Shown: positions 7,637 to 16,360 of the stretch, in pieces | Numbering within the stretch: position 1 is the first letter of the stretch | Layout: each line of letters begins with the position of its first letter | Assembly (NCBI RefSeq): GCF_000248075.1 | Contig: NZ_BAFB01000202.1 | Span: forward strand, 1 to 56,015 | Reading direction: 5' to 3' | Length of the DNA stretch: 56,015 nucleotides | From: Gordonia otitidis NBRC 100426 | Lineage (GTDB): Bacteria; Actinomycetota; Actinomycetes; Mycobacteriales; Mycobacteriaceae | Notes under the pieces: generated by a model | The model's input: only the letters and a program-made list of their open reading frames with translations | What the model was told of the DNA's origin: nothing | Databases searched by the model: none | Position numbers and translations under genes: made by a program

Positions 7637-8821
7637 ATGGGCGTTCGAACGGGATCGCGGTGTCGCGGAGCTGGTGATGCAGTGACGGTTACGCAGCATT
7701 CACAACCACTTACCTGGCGCGAGTTTGTTACAGGCGCGCGACGGATGGTGGACAACGCGCAACCATCGCAGCGCGACACAGCTGAGTCGTCCACACACGA
7801 GTCGTACATGCGGTGGCGGACGATGGTCAACTCTCTTGGTGACCTCGCACATTGCAACGATCCGACACCGCAGGACGCTCGCGACATTGCGGCGGCTGTA
7901 AGCGCCGCACTGAGTTACGCGGCGTTCGACCGGCGCTCGCGGAGCGCACTCGTCGATCGACGTATCGTCGCGACCCGCGATCGGACGACCTGGCTGGCCG
8001 GCCCGATTAGCGTCGAAAGCGCTCCCACCTACTTGTCCGCTGTGATCCCGCTGCCGTTGTCGCCTCTCAGGTACGTTCCGCTCTCGCTCTATGGGGTGAG
8101 CGCGGGAACCGCTGGCATGTTCGCCACAGCAGCGGCTGAACTTGCTGCCACGCCGTTCGTTGCAATCAATGGCGGTATGGCAACCCTCGCCCCGTTCGCC
8201 GCCTTTGCGGTCGGCGTCCTCGCGGGTAACTGCAGGTCAGAGCGCAAGAGCCGGCGGATCCCGGAAGTTGATTGGGAGGCATTTGAATTGGCTGTCCGCC
8301 GGACCTGCGACGCCGAAGACGTTAGTGATGCGCGGGCCGCGTTCGAGATGATCGAACAGGCGTGGCTGGACTACATCACCGATCCCGAAGCGTACTTTCT
8401 GCGGCGCCCCCTGCTGCATGTCGACTCTCACCCGGCGACCGCCAACTATCAGCGGGCCCGCTACACGGCCAAAGAACTACTCGACAGCCACCCCGGTGAT
8501 GTGGACTCAGATACTGCGGCCACAATTGATGCCGCTGTCGCAGCCGCTGTCGCAGCATGGGATCTCGCAAACAGTGAAGCACTCGCAGCGGGCACGGACC
8601 CGTTCTCGAGTAGCGAGCGGGTGGCGTTGCGTCGAAGCCAACAACTCATTGCACTCATCGCTGACCCGGCACTCGCCGACGCTGCGCGTGACCATCACAT
8701 TCGCGAGCTCCGCAACTGTCTCGACAAATTGACGTCCTGCCCGGCGTCAGCGACAGCCCTGGCGATGATGCCGCAACTCGCGCAACACATCACTCAACTC
8801 GGAATCGCTGCACGGTCATGA
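7637..8821 (+). CDS. membrane-anchored protein of unknown function
   Basis: 394 residues. ATG 7637 directly follows the helicase stop and has an AGAAGG site 8 nt upstream; GTG 7682 is an alternative start. Residues about 140-200 contain two or three hydrophobic segments (ISVESAPTYLSAVIPL, GVSAGTAGMFATAAAEL, FVAINGGMATLAPFAAF). Soluble helical regions flank them on both sides. No catalytic motif is recognised. It is the third gene of a compact operon with a nuclease-like protein and an SNF2 ATPase, so an effector or partner role at the membrane is possible but unproven. Confidence 0.6.
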   Translation: MGVRTGSRCRGAGDAVTVTQHSQPLTWREFVTGARRMVDNAQPSQRDTAESSTHESYMRWRTMVNSLGDLAHCNDPTPQDARDIAAAVSAALSYAAFDRRSRSALVDRRIVATRDRTTWLAGPISVESAPTYLSAVIPLPLSPLRYVPLSLYGVSAGTAGMFATAAAELAATPFVAINGGMATLAPFAAFAVGVLAGNCRSERKSRRIPEVDWEAFELAVRRTCDAEDVSDARAAFEMIEQAWLDYITDPEAYFLRRPLLHVDSHPATANYQRARYTAKELLDSHPGDVDSDTAATIDAAVAAAVAAWDLANSEALAAGTDPFSSSERVALRRSQQLIALIADPALADAARDHHIRELRNCLDKLTSCPASATALAMMPQLAQHITQLGIAARS

Positions 8822-9210
8822 CGAGTTCCACACCCCCATACGACGCGCAGGTGCCGTGTGTGGAACTGTCCGACGATCACCAGACGATGACCGTCCGCAA
8901 CGACGGCACAGCAGTGACGTTGCGTTCGTCGCGGGCTGGAGGATTCACCGAAGCCGACATCGCCGCCGCGCAACAGTCGGCAGCCCCCCGAATGATGCGT
9001 GGACAGGTGAATCGGGTGTGGCGGTTCACCACAGCACGCCGAGACCTGTTTATGCACGTCAACACGGGGCCACCGACCTGGTGGATTCCACGCGTGGAGA
9101 TGACCAGCAAACGCGGTGACCGGACGGTGATGGTCGGTTGGCTGCGTGGAATGGTCGCCGTCAGCATCACAACTCGACGGCGCAGAACGAAACGTCGCAC
9201 CGCACAGTGA
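8818..9210 (+). CDS. small basic protein of unknown function
   Basis: 130 residues. The ATG overlaps the previous stop (ATGA, 8818-8821), making it the last gene of the 5502 operon. The C-terminus is very basic (TTRRRRTKRRTAQ), suggesting nucleic-acid or membrane-surface contact. A central W-x-F/W-W-I-P segment is notable. No family recognised. Confidence 0.6.
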   Translation: MTSSTPPYDAQVPCVELSDDHQTMTVRNDGTAVTLRSSRAGGFTEADIAAAQQSAAPRMMRGQVNRVWRFTTARRDLFMHVNTGPPTWWIPRVEMTSKRGDRTVMVGWLRGMVAVSITTRRRRTKRRTAQ

Positions 9211-9235
9211 GCGTGGCACAACACCAGGAGCAGAC

Positions 9236-9267
9236 TGCCGCACCCAGGCTGGGTCGGCGGTGATGCT
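9236..9267 (+). promoter_or_regulatory. TGCCGC-N18 promoter before 9300
   Basis: TGCCGCAC, 18 nt, GATGCT; predicted start near 9274, about 26 nt ahead of ATG 9300. Confidence 0.6.
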
Positions 9268-9299
9268 GGGGGCACCAACTCACACACGAGGAGAGACTG

Positions 9300-9569
9300 A
9301 TGGCCCGCACCATGCACCTGCAGAACCTGTTTGATGAACTCGACGCCCGCCTCACCGGCGGCCGGCTTGTGCATTTCTCCTGTACGTACGGTCCCGGCGG
9401 GCCGCGGATCACAGTGCGCAACGCCGATGACACCGACACCGTTGCTGTCATTGTCAGAGGTCGTGGCCCTTACTTCCGGCTGATCGACGACGATGGGGAA
9501 GCGTTGGTGCCGGTCACCGACGACGGCATCACCACCATCGTGCAGCGGCTCACACCGGCAGCAGCCTGA
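9300..9569 (+). CDS. small protein of unknown function
   Basis: 89 residues, strong GAGGAGAG ribosome site. Predicted to be mostly beta strands with an acidic C-terminal half. It begins a short transcription unit that continues into the coiled-coil gene at 9575 after a 5-bp gap. Confidence 0.65.
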   Translation: MARTMHLQNLFDELDARLTGGRLVHFSCTYGPGGPRITVRNADDTDTVAVIVRGRGPYFRLIDDDGEALVPVTDDGITTIVQRLTPAAA

Positions 9570-9574
9570 ACCGC

Positions 9575-10264
9575 ATGTCGACCGCCGATCACACCGGCCG
9601 CGACGACGGCAGCCTGCACCACCGCAGTGCCGCCTATGTGCAGGCGAACGAACAACTCCGCGCGGCGATCGAAACGATCGCCGCGCGGCTCGACGTCATC
9701 GGACACGACATCGCCGCCGACGACAGCCGCGTCGAGGACATCGCCGTCGGCGTGCGCGCTGACCTGGAAGCGCTGCGCCCTGACGCCGTCACGATCGCCG
9801 CCACCCGGCCGTACGTCATCGCAGTGCCGGGTGGGCAGTTCGCCACCGATGAAGCACTCCACGACCTAGATGTCGCCGTCGCCCGCGCCGACGCGGCGAT
9901 CGCCACCAGAGACCAGCTGAGGGACAGTCGTCGCCGAGCCCAGCAACGCGACGCGGCGCGCGCCGACATCGCAGACACCGCACACCACATCACCACCCTC
10001 ACAGACGAAGCCAAGCAGCTGCAGCAGCGTTACGAAGCCACCGATGCTGACAGTCGTGACGGCATCGAGGTACGGATCCGTGCCTACAACCTGATGCGTG
10101 ATCTCGCCGACGCCCGCGACGCGCATAACCGCGCTCGTGTCGCCGCCGGCGATCTAGCACCACACGCTGAACGGTCACGCCGTCAGGCCAACGACGAAGC
10201 GCGCGCCGAAGCTGCGGCCGCCATCCCAACGCTGACAACGAAACTCGCCGAGCAGCAACCGTAG
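9575..10264 (+). CDS. coiled-coil protein, paralog of 10446
   Basis: 229 residues rich in A, R, D and E with long heptad-like helices. The segment EVRIRAYNLMRDLADARDAH matches EIRLQGFNIMREVAEKEARK in the product of 10446, and both have long charged helices around it. They are likely diverged duplicates. Function unknown; a structural or DNA-organising role is only a guess. Confidence 0.6.
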   Translation: MSTADHTGRDDGSLHHRSAAYVQANEQLRAAIETIAARLDVIGHDIAADDSRVEDIAVGVRADLEALRPDAVTIAATRPYVIAVPGGQFATDEALHDLDVAVARADAAIATRDQLRDSRRRAQQRDAARADIADTAHHITTLTDEAKQLQQRYEATDADSRDGIEVRIRAYNLMRDLADARDAHNRARVAAGDLAPHAERSRRQANDEARAEAAAAIPTLTTKLAEQQP

Positions 10265-10377
10265 TCGCTGCGCGAATCGACACAAGCTGCCGCACTCCGC
10301 AAAGGGTGGCGACAGTCTGCGTCGCCATGAACGCTGTCCGCTCACAACCTGCCCGATATGGCGGCACGACACCGGAG

Positions 10378-10409
10378 TGCCGCACCGCTGTGCACGCGCG
10401 AACAACACT
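10378..10409 (+). promoter_or_regulatory. TGCCGC-N18 promoter before 10446
   Basis: TGCCGCAC, 18 nt, AACACT; CTGTCCGC lies 44 nt upstream at 10334. Predicted start near 10416, 30 nt before ATG 10446. Confidence 0.65.
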
Positions 10410-10445
10410 GTGATGCAACAGCAGTCGAGCCGGAAGGACAATGCC

Positions 10446-11048
10446 ATGGCAGTTGGCGACTCCCACATGAGTCCCGAAGAGATAGAACAGCGACTCGATC
10501 GTATCGACCAGATCATGCACCCCGGAGGTGGAGAGCTGACAGTCAACACACCCGGCGCCGCTGCGATAGTTGACGCTGCTCTCGCTGATCTGGCACCGCT
10601 GAACTGGCCGGTCCAGCACGCCAGTTGGGAAGGGCGCCGCGACCTGGAAAGGCGGTACAACAGGGCGTCGCTCGACGCTGAACACATCCGGCTCCTCCTT
10701 CGAGGTGTTCAGGCGCGTCGAGAAGCGGAACAGCAACGCGCACAGGATGAATTGGAACTGCGTGACGTCGAATGCGAGTTGCGGGAACTAGCGAACCGCA
10801 GAAGCGTGCTACTCGGCGACTACAACCGGGCCGCCGACGTCGCGGTCCGCACCGAGATCCGGTTGCAGGGATTCAACATCATGCGTGAGGTGGCGGAGAA
10901 AGAAGCCCGCAAACTCGAGCTCGAGCTACGGCTCGGTGTTGTCTCAGTCGAGACCGGGTGGAACGAAGAGGCCCGCATCGGACGGATGAGCAGACGCGCC
11001 GCCAAAGGCATCGCCGAGTGCACACGGCAGTGGCGTGAGGCCAGCTGA
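10446..11048 (+). CDS. coiled-coil protein, paralog of 9575
   Basis: 200 residues. ATG 10446 was chosen because GGAAGG lies 9 nt upstream and the promoter's predicted start falls at about 10416, after the earlier in-frame start at 10377. It is dominated by charged helices (EAEQQRAQDELELRDVECEL) and shares the FNIMRE-type segment with the 9575 product. No known domain. Confidence 0.65.
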   Translation: MAVGDSHMSPEEIEQRLDRIDQIMHPGGGELTVNTPGAAAIVDAALADLAPLNWPVQHASWEGRRDLERRYNRASLDAEHIRLLLRGVQARREAEQQRAQDELELRDVECELRELANRRSVLLGDYNRAADVAVRTEIRLQGFNIMREVAEKEARKLELELRLGVVSVETGWNEEARIGRMSRRAAKGIAECTRQWREAS

Positions 11049-11121
11049 CACAACTCGGGCAGTCACCTCAATCACCAGCTGCTATCGCAGCACATGCTCT
11101 GTGCGACAGACGAATACCCAG

Positions 11122-11153
11122 TGCCGCACCCAACATGCCGTGCCCGCTGTACT
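11122..11153 (+). promoter_or_regulatory. TGCCGC-N18 promoter before 11194
   Basis: TGCCGCAC, 18 nt, TGTACT; predicted start near 11160, 34 nt before ATG 11194. Confidence 0.65.
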
Positions 11154-11193
11154 GACAACATCAATCAGATAGACCCACAGATTGGAGAACGCC

Positions 11194-11397
11194 ATGGCTC
11201 TCGCCGACGACATCGCAGCAAAGTTTGCAAGGAAGACGACAGCGCAACTGATCCGGAAGATGGAGCGGGCCAGCGCCTCCGCTAACCTCGACGACGAAAC
11301 CTACGAGCTGGCTCGGCGGCTTGATGCCGAAGGTAAGCGGTTTCGGTGGACGCGTGATCTGTTCCATCCCAAGATCATTGTCGAATCGAAGCCGTAG
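11194..11397 (+). CDS. small helical protein of unknown function
   Basis: 67 residues. ATG 11194 has GGAG 6 nt upstream; the in-frame ATG 11182 lacks a site. Basic N-terminal helix (KFARKTTAQLIRKME) followed by an acidic helix. It converges on the amidase gene with 16 bp between stops. Confidence 0.6.
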   Translation: MALADDIAAKFARKTTAQLIRKMERASASANLDDETYELARRLDAEGKRFRWTRDLFHPKIIVESKP

Positions 11398-11413
11398 GTG
11401 CGGTGTCTGCCGG

Positions 11414-13462
11414 TCACTCGCCGCACTTGGCGGCGGGTGTGGCCGCGCGAATCCCGTCCGCGATTCCCGTCGCATACTTGTCGAGGTCGGTGTGCGCGAC
11501 CGCGTTAGCGCCACCAGCCCCCGACGCCGGACCGAACTCGTTGTACACCCACGGCACCTTCTGCGAGATCAGCGAAATGATCGGAATGTTTCCCGACCAT
11601 AGCGGTGCGCGACCGTTGAAACTGTTGTCGCGGATCGTGATCGAGTGCCCTTCGGCTGCCTGCCGGGCCGCAGAGAACTTCGTGCTGTACAGCTGGGATC
11701 GGGTTGCCAGCTCTGCGTCGGTGAACGTGACACGTTTCGTTGCGCCGTCAGCGCCCGGCCCCTCCCGGAACAGGCCGTCACGCTGCGGGAAGATCGCGTT
11801 GTCGCCGGGCGAAGTGTGAATGGACACTCCGATGGCAGCGCCTGCCTGCTCGGCGCGAGCGATGCGCTCACGGTAGTTGACTTGCTCGTCGGCGCGGGTC
11901 TTGAGCAACACCACTTTGTAGCCGCGCGACCGCTCGAGCGCAGTCTTGACAGCGTTCGCCACATACAGGTTGTCGTCGCCTTCGGCGCCATTGGGGTCGT
12001 CGACCATCTTCGCGCCGGTCACCGGATCAAACGGTTCCACATGGGTCGGGGAATGGCCAGGATCAAGTGCAACCACCGTCGGTCGACACACCTGCTGCGG
12101 CGCCACCAGCTGTGGCGCGGCAGCAGAGGACGGAGTCGGCGCGGCCGACGCCGGGGCGGGTGCCGACGTGGTGGCCGGCGCCGGTGTCGGTTCCTGTGGT
12201 TGCGGTGCCGGAGACGAACTGGTGCTTGACGTGGTGGCCGGTGAACTTGCCTCCGCACCTACCGCGCCGGCCTCCGGCAGCGCGGTAGGTGAGTCTGCGG
12301 CATCCTGTCCGTCAGCAGCGGACGCAGCAGAAGATGCACTCGATTCAGCTGACCCGCCTGCTTGTGCTGTCGACGTCGACGCCGGGGCCGCAGCGCCAGC
12401 AGCAGCTTTCGCGTCGGCAGCATCACAGAATCCAGCTGGGGCGTGCGTCAGATGCTCCTGCAGCCAGCCCGCAACCTTGTCAACGAGACCGGTCGCCGCG
12501 GTCTGGCCGGGTTCGGTGGGGGATGCGGCGACGGCGATCGACGACAGACCACGCGCGGTCTGCACCAACGCCATCTGGCGGGCCGCATAGCGGCCGTCGG
12601 CTGCGGGACCCCAACCACCGTGCGCCGCAACATGCTGCACACTGCCGCCCGATAGACGTTGCAGACCCCACTGTGCTGTGGTCGACGAACCGGGTTGAGC
12701 GCTGGTCGCCGCGGACGCGGTGGTGGCGGCGGGATCGGCGGTTGTGCTGTTGCGTGCGTCCGATTCGGAAGACGTCGCCGTCACGGCTCCTGCCGATGCC
12801 GACGAATCAGAGGCGGCAGTAGCCGAATCGGCTGCCGTTGCGGATGTTTCGGCAGGGTCGGATCGTGTCAGCATCGGAGTGGTGACAGGTGAGCGGTCCT
12901 GGCTGCACAGCAGGCGGGCACCGAACAGCGACTGGTCGCCAACTGCCCACGGGGTGCGTGCCAGCGCCGCATAGTCGGTGGCCGATGCCACCCGGGTATG
13001 TCGGTCACCGAGGTTAGCCATCGCCGACTGCACACTGCGGGCCGCACCTGAACCGAGGGACCGGATGAGAGCGTTGGATGATGTTGCGTCACTCGACCCG
13101 ATCGCTGTGCTCACCTCTGTGGCGGTTGACGAATCGTTGCGTGAGGCGCGGATCGCGGCCAGGCCTAGCGGCACCCGGATCGTTCCCCACGCCGGCGGCG
13201 ACGCCGAACCCGCGTCGGAGGTGCCCGCCGATTCGGTGGCATCTGAACCGGCTGGCGTGATCGACATGTGCACCGCCCCGGGCAGCGACTTCACGAACGC
13301 ATTGAACTGATCGCGCCACTGAGTACTGCTGTCCGTTGCCGATGCGGAGGAAGTAGGCGACTGCGAGGCGGACGGATCTGCGGCGGCCGGCGCAGCAACC
13401 AGCAGAGATGCCGCCGCAGCGGCGACGGTTGCAGAGCAGGCCAAACGGTAGCGATTGTGCAT
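11414..13462 (-). CDS. secreted N-acetylmuramoyl-L-alanine amidase with inactive beta-lactamase-like domain
   Basis: 682 residues from ATG 13462 (GGGAG site). A signal peptide (about 1-29, ending AAPAAADPS) comes first. Next is a domain laid out like class A beta-lactamase or D,D-peptidase proteins, but the S-x-x-K position reads GTIR (about 93-96) and the SDN-like motif reads SDAT, so it should be catalytically dead. A long A/S/T/P-rich linker follows. The C-terminal 215 residues are an Amidase_3 domain with DPGH (zinc), an acidic helix, SIHTS and YNEFG, which cleaves the amide bond between muramic acid and L-alanine. It probably acts in the cell wall, perhaps during transfer or lysis. It is expressed alone, with no TGCCGC promoter seen. 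Confidence 0.85.
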   Translation of the reverse strand: MHNRYRLACSATVAAAAASLLVAAPAAADPSASQSPTSSASATDSSTQWRDQFNAFVKSLPGAVHMSITPAGSDATESAGTSDAGSASPPAWGTIRVPLGLAAIRASRNDSSTATEVSTAIGSSDATSSNALIRSLGSGAARSVQSAMANLGDRHTRVASATDYAALARTPWAVGDQSLFGARLLCSQDRSPVTTPMLTRSDPAETSATAADSATAASDSSASAGAVTATSSESDARNSTTADPAATTASAATSAQPGSSTTAQWGLQRLSGGSVQHVAAHGGWGPAADGRYAARQMALVQTARGLSSIAVAASPTEPGQTAATGLVDKVAGWLQEHLTHAPAGFCDAADAKAAAGAAAPASTSTAQAGGSAESSASSAASAADGQDAADSPTALPEAGAVGAEASSPATTSSTSSSPAPQPQEPTPAPATTSAPAPASAAPTPSSAAAPQLVAPQQVCRPTVVALDPGHSPTHVEPFDPVTGAKMVDDPNGAEGDDNLYVANAVKTALERSRGYKVVLLKTRADEQVNYRERIARAEQAGAAIGVSIHTSPGDNAIFPQRDGLFREGPGADGATKRVTFTDAELATRSQLYSTKFSAARQAAEGHSITIRDNSFNGRAPLWSGNIPIISLISQKVPWVYNEFGPASGAGGANAVAHTDLDKYATGIADGIRAATPAAKCGE

Positions 13463-13634
13463 GCGAGCACTCCCACGAGAAGACGGCTTCGATGTATGGG
13501 CTGACCATACCGCCGCTGACCTGCAGCGCCGACTATCCCGACGCCACGCACCGGCCTCGAACTCGCTAACACGTCCCAAATGTGCCCCTGCGGGGACCAG
13601 ACGCGGGTTATCCGCTCACCGACGGAGCGAAGGG

Positions 13635-13937
13635 TTAGTCGGGCAGCACACCGACGTCGAACGACAGTGCCAGCTGAAACAGCAGCCCACCGCTGTCGCC
13701 TGCAACAGTGGTCCACGCCTGCTCAAGCTCGTACGTCCACACTCGGCCCTGATGTTCGACGTCCACAAACATGACGTCCTCCACGATGCGGCGACGAAAC
13801 CGTTGCGACGCAACAGCCCAGTGTGAGAACGCGGCCACCACAGGTACCGTCTCGGCCTGCTCGTCAGGAAAAACGCTGAACTCGCCGAACTCGCAGCGGT
13901 AGCGCCCCGCCTCCTGGTCCAGCACCTCGACATACAT
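13635..13937 (-). CDS. small protein of unknown function
   Basis: 100 residues; ATG 13937 with AGAGGATGAG site. Mixed alpha/beta, with many aromatic and acidic residues and no Cys pairs. Same strand as the amidase gene downstream and the MerR gene upstream. No family recognised. Confidence 0.6.
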   Translation of the reverse strand: MYVEVLDQEAGRYRCEFGEFSVFPDEQAETVPVVAAFSHWAVASQRFRRRIVEDVMFVDVEHQGRVWTYELEQAWTTVAGDSGGLLFQLALSFDVGVLPD

Positions 13938-14003
13938 GTCTCATCCTCTGCTCGACTGAACGGAGAGAACAGTGTGACAGCCCCGGTTCAGCGCACCCGC
14001 CTG

Positions 14004-14546
14004 CTATGCGGTGCGGGCTCGACTGCGGCGGCGTTGCGCGAGCTCGTCGACACCGCCAGCGGAGGTGGCGTCCTCGCTGGGCATGTTGGCGACTTGCCCG
14101 GCAAGCTCAGTCAAGGTGGGGCCAACAGCAATTCCGAACACACCCTGCCCGCCGCGCAACAGATCGAAAACCTCGGCCTCCGACGTGCATTCGTAGACGG
14201 TGGTGCCATCCGAGAACAAGTGAGTTGATGCGAGCTCCCGGGTACCTCGATCACGAAGATGATCGATCGCCACCCTGATCTGCTGCAACGAAATACCGGT
14301 GTCGAGAAGCCGTTTCACAATCTTGAGTACCAACAAATCCCTGAACGAGTAGATTCGTTGGCTGCCTGAACCTGTTGCTGCCCGCACCGACGGCTCGACA
14401 AGCCCTGTCCGGGCCCAATGGTCGAGTTGCCGGTAGGTGACGCCCACGATCTGCACGACCGCCGGCACCCGATAACCGGTGTCGGTGTTGTCCACGCTGT
14501 GCACATGGAACAACTCGGGGGCGTAGGCGTCCAACGATTCCTGCAT
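14004..14546 (-). CDS. MerR-family regulator, Rv1828-like
   Basis: 180 residues. After a short N-terminus comes the MerR winged helix (YRVPAVVQIVGVTYRQLDHWARTGLV, then RIYSFRDLLVLKIVKRLLD). The C-terminal part is TTVYECTSEAEVFDLLRGGQGVFGIAV. This closely matches the conserved chromosomal mycobacterial protein Rv1828 as I recall it. Such proteins bind promoters as dimers and are linked to expression of cell-division and stress genes. A copy on a mobile element could rewire host genes or replace the chromosomal one. It is divergent from the HEXXH gene at 14645. Confidence 0.85.
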   Translation of the reverse strand: MQESLDAYAPELFHVHSVDNTDTGYRVPAVVQIVGVTYRQLDHWARTGLVEPSVRAATGSGSQRIYSFRDLLVLKIVKRLLDTGISLQQIRVAIDHLRDRGTRELASTHLFSDGTTVYECTSEAEVFDLLRGGQGVFGIAVGPTLTELAGQVANMPSEDATSAGGVDELAQRRRSRARTA

Positions 14547-14644
14547 GCGACCAGAATAAACGCTGCCTCCACCATCCGACAGCGCACGACTGGTCGCGAC
14601 CCGAACCAGTGCGCCCGCCGAAAGCGGACCGATACGCTCACCAG

Positions 14645-15937
14645 GTGTGCAAGGCAGAGAACGAGCCCGGCGGCCCCAAACGCTGCTCGGCAGACGTACG
14701 GCAACGACTACACACCGTCAGTGAGGCTGCCGACGAGCAGACCAACCACAACGCGGCACTGACCATCGAAGATGAGTCGTTGGCGCGACGCATTGAACTG
14801 CTTGAGCTGGTCAAAGCCTCCGTCGAGGGTGGGTTGACCGCCGAACAGCAGCAACGTCACGCCGAGATCGTCGCCGACTACGACACCGACCAGCATGAGG
14901 ATCAGCATGAAGGCGGCTGGGAGTTGCAGGTGATCGCTGCGCGCGCCGACGTCGACCAGGCGTGGGCCGACGCCGAAAGCCTCGGCGCCGAGAAGTTCGT
15001 GCGACTACCGGAGTACGCGACTACGGAAGAACAGATCGCTGACTGGATGGCTGCGCGAGAGCAGGCATTCTCACGCTACGAGCAGGCTGTCCTTCGGGTG
15101 GGCGCGATTCTGGGTGAGGAAGCTGACCGACGCGCTGCCGAACGCATCAACGACGTCGAACCCGACAACTTTTTGAAACAGTCCGACCTCAATAAGCTGC
15201 ACCGCGCCGCATTGGAGGCACGTAGGGAGCAACGGCGTGGCGGATCGGCCGCCGCCGCGCAGGAAGCCGTCAACGCCTACAACGCAGCCGCGGACCGCTA
15301 CAACAGTCAGCCACGACAGGTCACTGCGGTTGGCCGGATGCGGGCGCGGGTATATCGCGAGGTGATCGGCGGAGTACGTGAGCTCGGCGGCGCGCGGCCT
15401 GCGATCGGTGGTAGACCCGGCAAAGAAGTCCTCGATGAAATCAACACGGTCGCCGACGACATGCCCGCCGAGTGGGTGCAGGCCACCAACAGGAACGCCA
15501 CCCCGATGACACTGTCCCGCCGCAAGAACATTCGCGGTAGCTACGACCTTTTCGCCAACAAGATCACCACCGGCGGAGGCTTGCCCACCGCCTACCACGA
15601 GTACGCCCACGCCCTCGAAATTGACAATCCCGCAATCCATGTCGCAGCCAACGAGTTCCTACGCCGACGCACCACCAACGCTGACGGCACTCGCGAGCAG
15701 GAACGTCCGTACGGCAAACGCGGATCGGGGGAGAAAATCCGTGCCGACGGATTCGTAGACGGCTACATCGGCAAAAGCTATTCGGGCGCCTCAACCGAGG
15801 TTTTCTCAGTGGGCACAGAGGCAGTCTTCACCGGCAAATACGGTGGACTCGTCGGCGACGGCAACCACAAAGCCGACCTCGAGCACCGCAACCTGATCCT
15901 GGGGCTCTACGCGACGGCCCCAGGCCGCGCCGACTGA
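14645..15937 (+). CDS. large protein with HEXXH metalloprotease-like motif
   Basis: 430 residues from GTG 14645. No ribosome site is seen, but TACGCT at 14633-14638 would start transcription on the GTG itself, so it may be leaderless. The N-terminus VCKAENEPGGPKRCSADVR shares a Cys-PGGPxRCS motif with the 49133 protein. Long helices (about 40-210) follow. The C-terminal 150 residues contain AYHEYAHALE (HEXXH, zinc-protease-like) and STEVFSVGTEAV, an arrangement seen in metalloprotease domains of phage head-associated and plasmid proteins. Substrate unknown. It forms an operon with 15953. Confidence 0.6.
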   Translation: MCKAENEPGGPKRCSADVRQRLHTVSEAADEQTNHNAALTIEDESLARRIELLELVKASVEGGLTAEQQQRHAEIVADYDTDQHEDQHEGGWELQVIAARADVDQAWADAESLGAEKFVRLPEYATTEEQIADWMAAREQAFSRYEQAVLRVGAILGEEADRRAAERINDVEPDNFLKQSDLNKLHRAALEARREQRRGGSAAAAQEAVNAYNAAADRYNSQPRQVTAVGRMRARVYREVIGGVRELGGARPAIGGRPGKEVLDEINTVADDMPAEWVQATNRNATPMTLSRRKNIRGSYDLFANKITTGGGLPTAYHEYAHALEIDNPAIHVAANEFLRRRTTNADGTREQERPYGKRGSGEKIRADGFVDGYIGKSYSGASTEVFSVGTEAVFTGKYGGLVGDGNHKADLEHRNLILGLYATAPGRAD

Positions 15938-15952
15938 AAGTAGACACTAGCA

Positions 15953-16312
15953 ATGACATCACCACCCGCCCAGCCGCAGTCGATCCGACTGTCCGCCAAC
16001 GACTACGACGGCGCGGCAACCATATCATGGACGCGGTCGGATGCCGCCGACCCCTCCGATCCCGGCACGTGGGAAGGGGACGCGATCTGGGTGGCGCGCG
16101 CCCAGGACGCGTTGGCGACGCGTGCACCGATCACAGTTCTCGCCCCTGACGTCACCTACGAGTTCCCGCCGTTCACCGGTGACGTCGACGTCGCCGACAT
16201 CGCGGCCGCGATCATCGCTGCCGTCGCCGGCCGCGGCGAGGTCAGCGACCTGCTCGACCATCTCCCGGCGTATCTGTTCGACGGCTCCGACGACCCGAAC
16301 GTCATCTACTGA
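15953..16312 (+). CDS. small acidic protein of unknown function
   Basis: 119 residues, 15 bp after the HEXXH gene and likely in its operon. The sequence is acidic with an Ala-rich helix (VADIAAAIIAAVAG). It ends at a strong bidirectional terminator. No family recognised; it might be a partner of the protease-like protein. Confidence 0.6.
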   Translation: MTSPPAQPQSIRLSANDYDGAATISWTRSDAADPSDPGTWEGDAIWVARAQDALATRAPITVLAPDVTYEFPPFTGDVDVADIAAAIIAAVAGRGEVSDLLDHLPAYLFDGSDDPNVIY

Positions 16313-16323
16313 GCAGCCCCGAC

Positions 16324-16360
16324 AGCTGCTGTGCCCCACCCGATGTGAGGCACAGCAGCT
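16324..16360. terminator. bidirectional terminator hairpin
   Basis: Perfect 12-bp stem AGCTGCTGTGCC / GGCACAGCAGCT with a 13-nt loop, placed between the stops of two convergent units. No T-run, as is common in mycobacterial terminators. Confidence 0.7.

Noticed and set aside
10288..10319. TGCCGCAC after the 9575 gene
   Set aside because: The hexamer at 18 nt is AGTCTG and no gene follows before the better site at 10378.
11945..12590. Long plus-strand frames opposite the amidase gene
   Set aside because: Low-complexity shadows of the Ala/Ser/Pro-rich linker.
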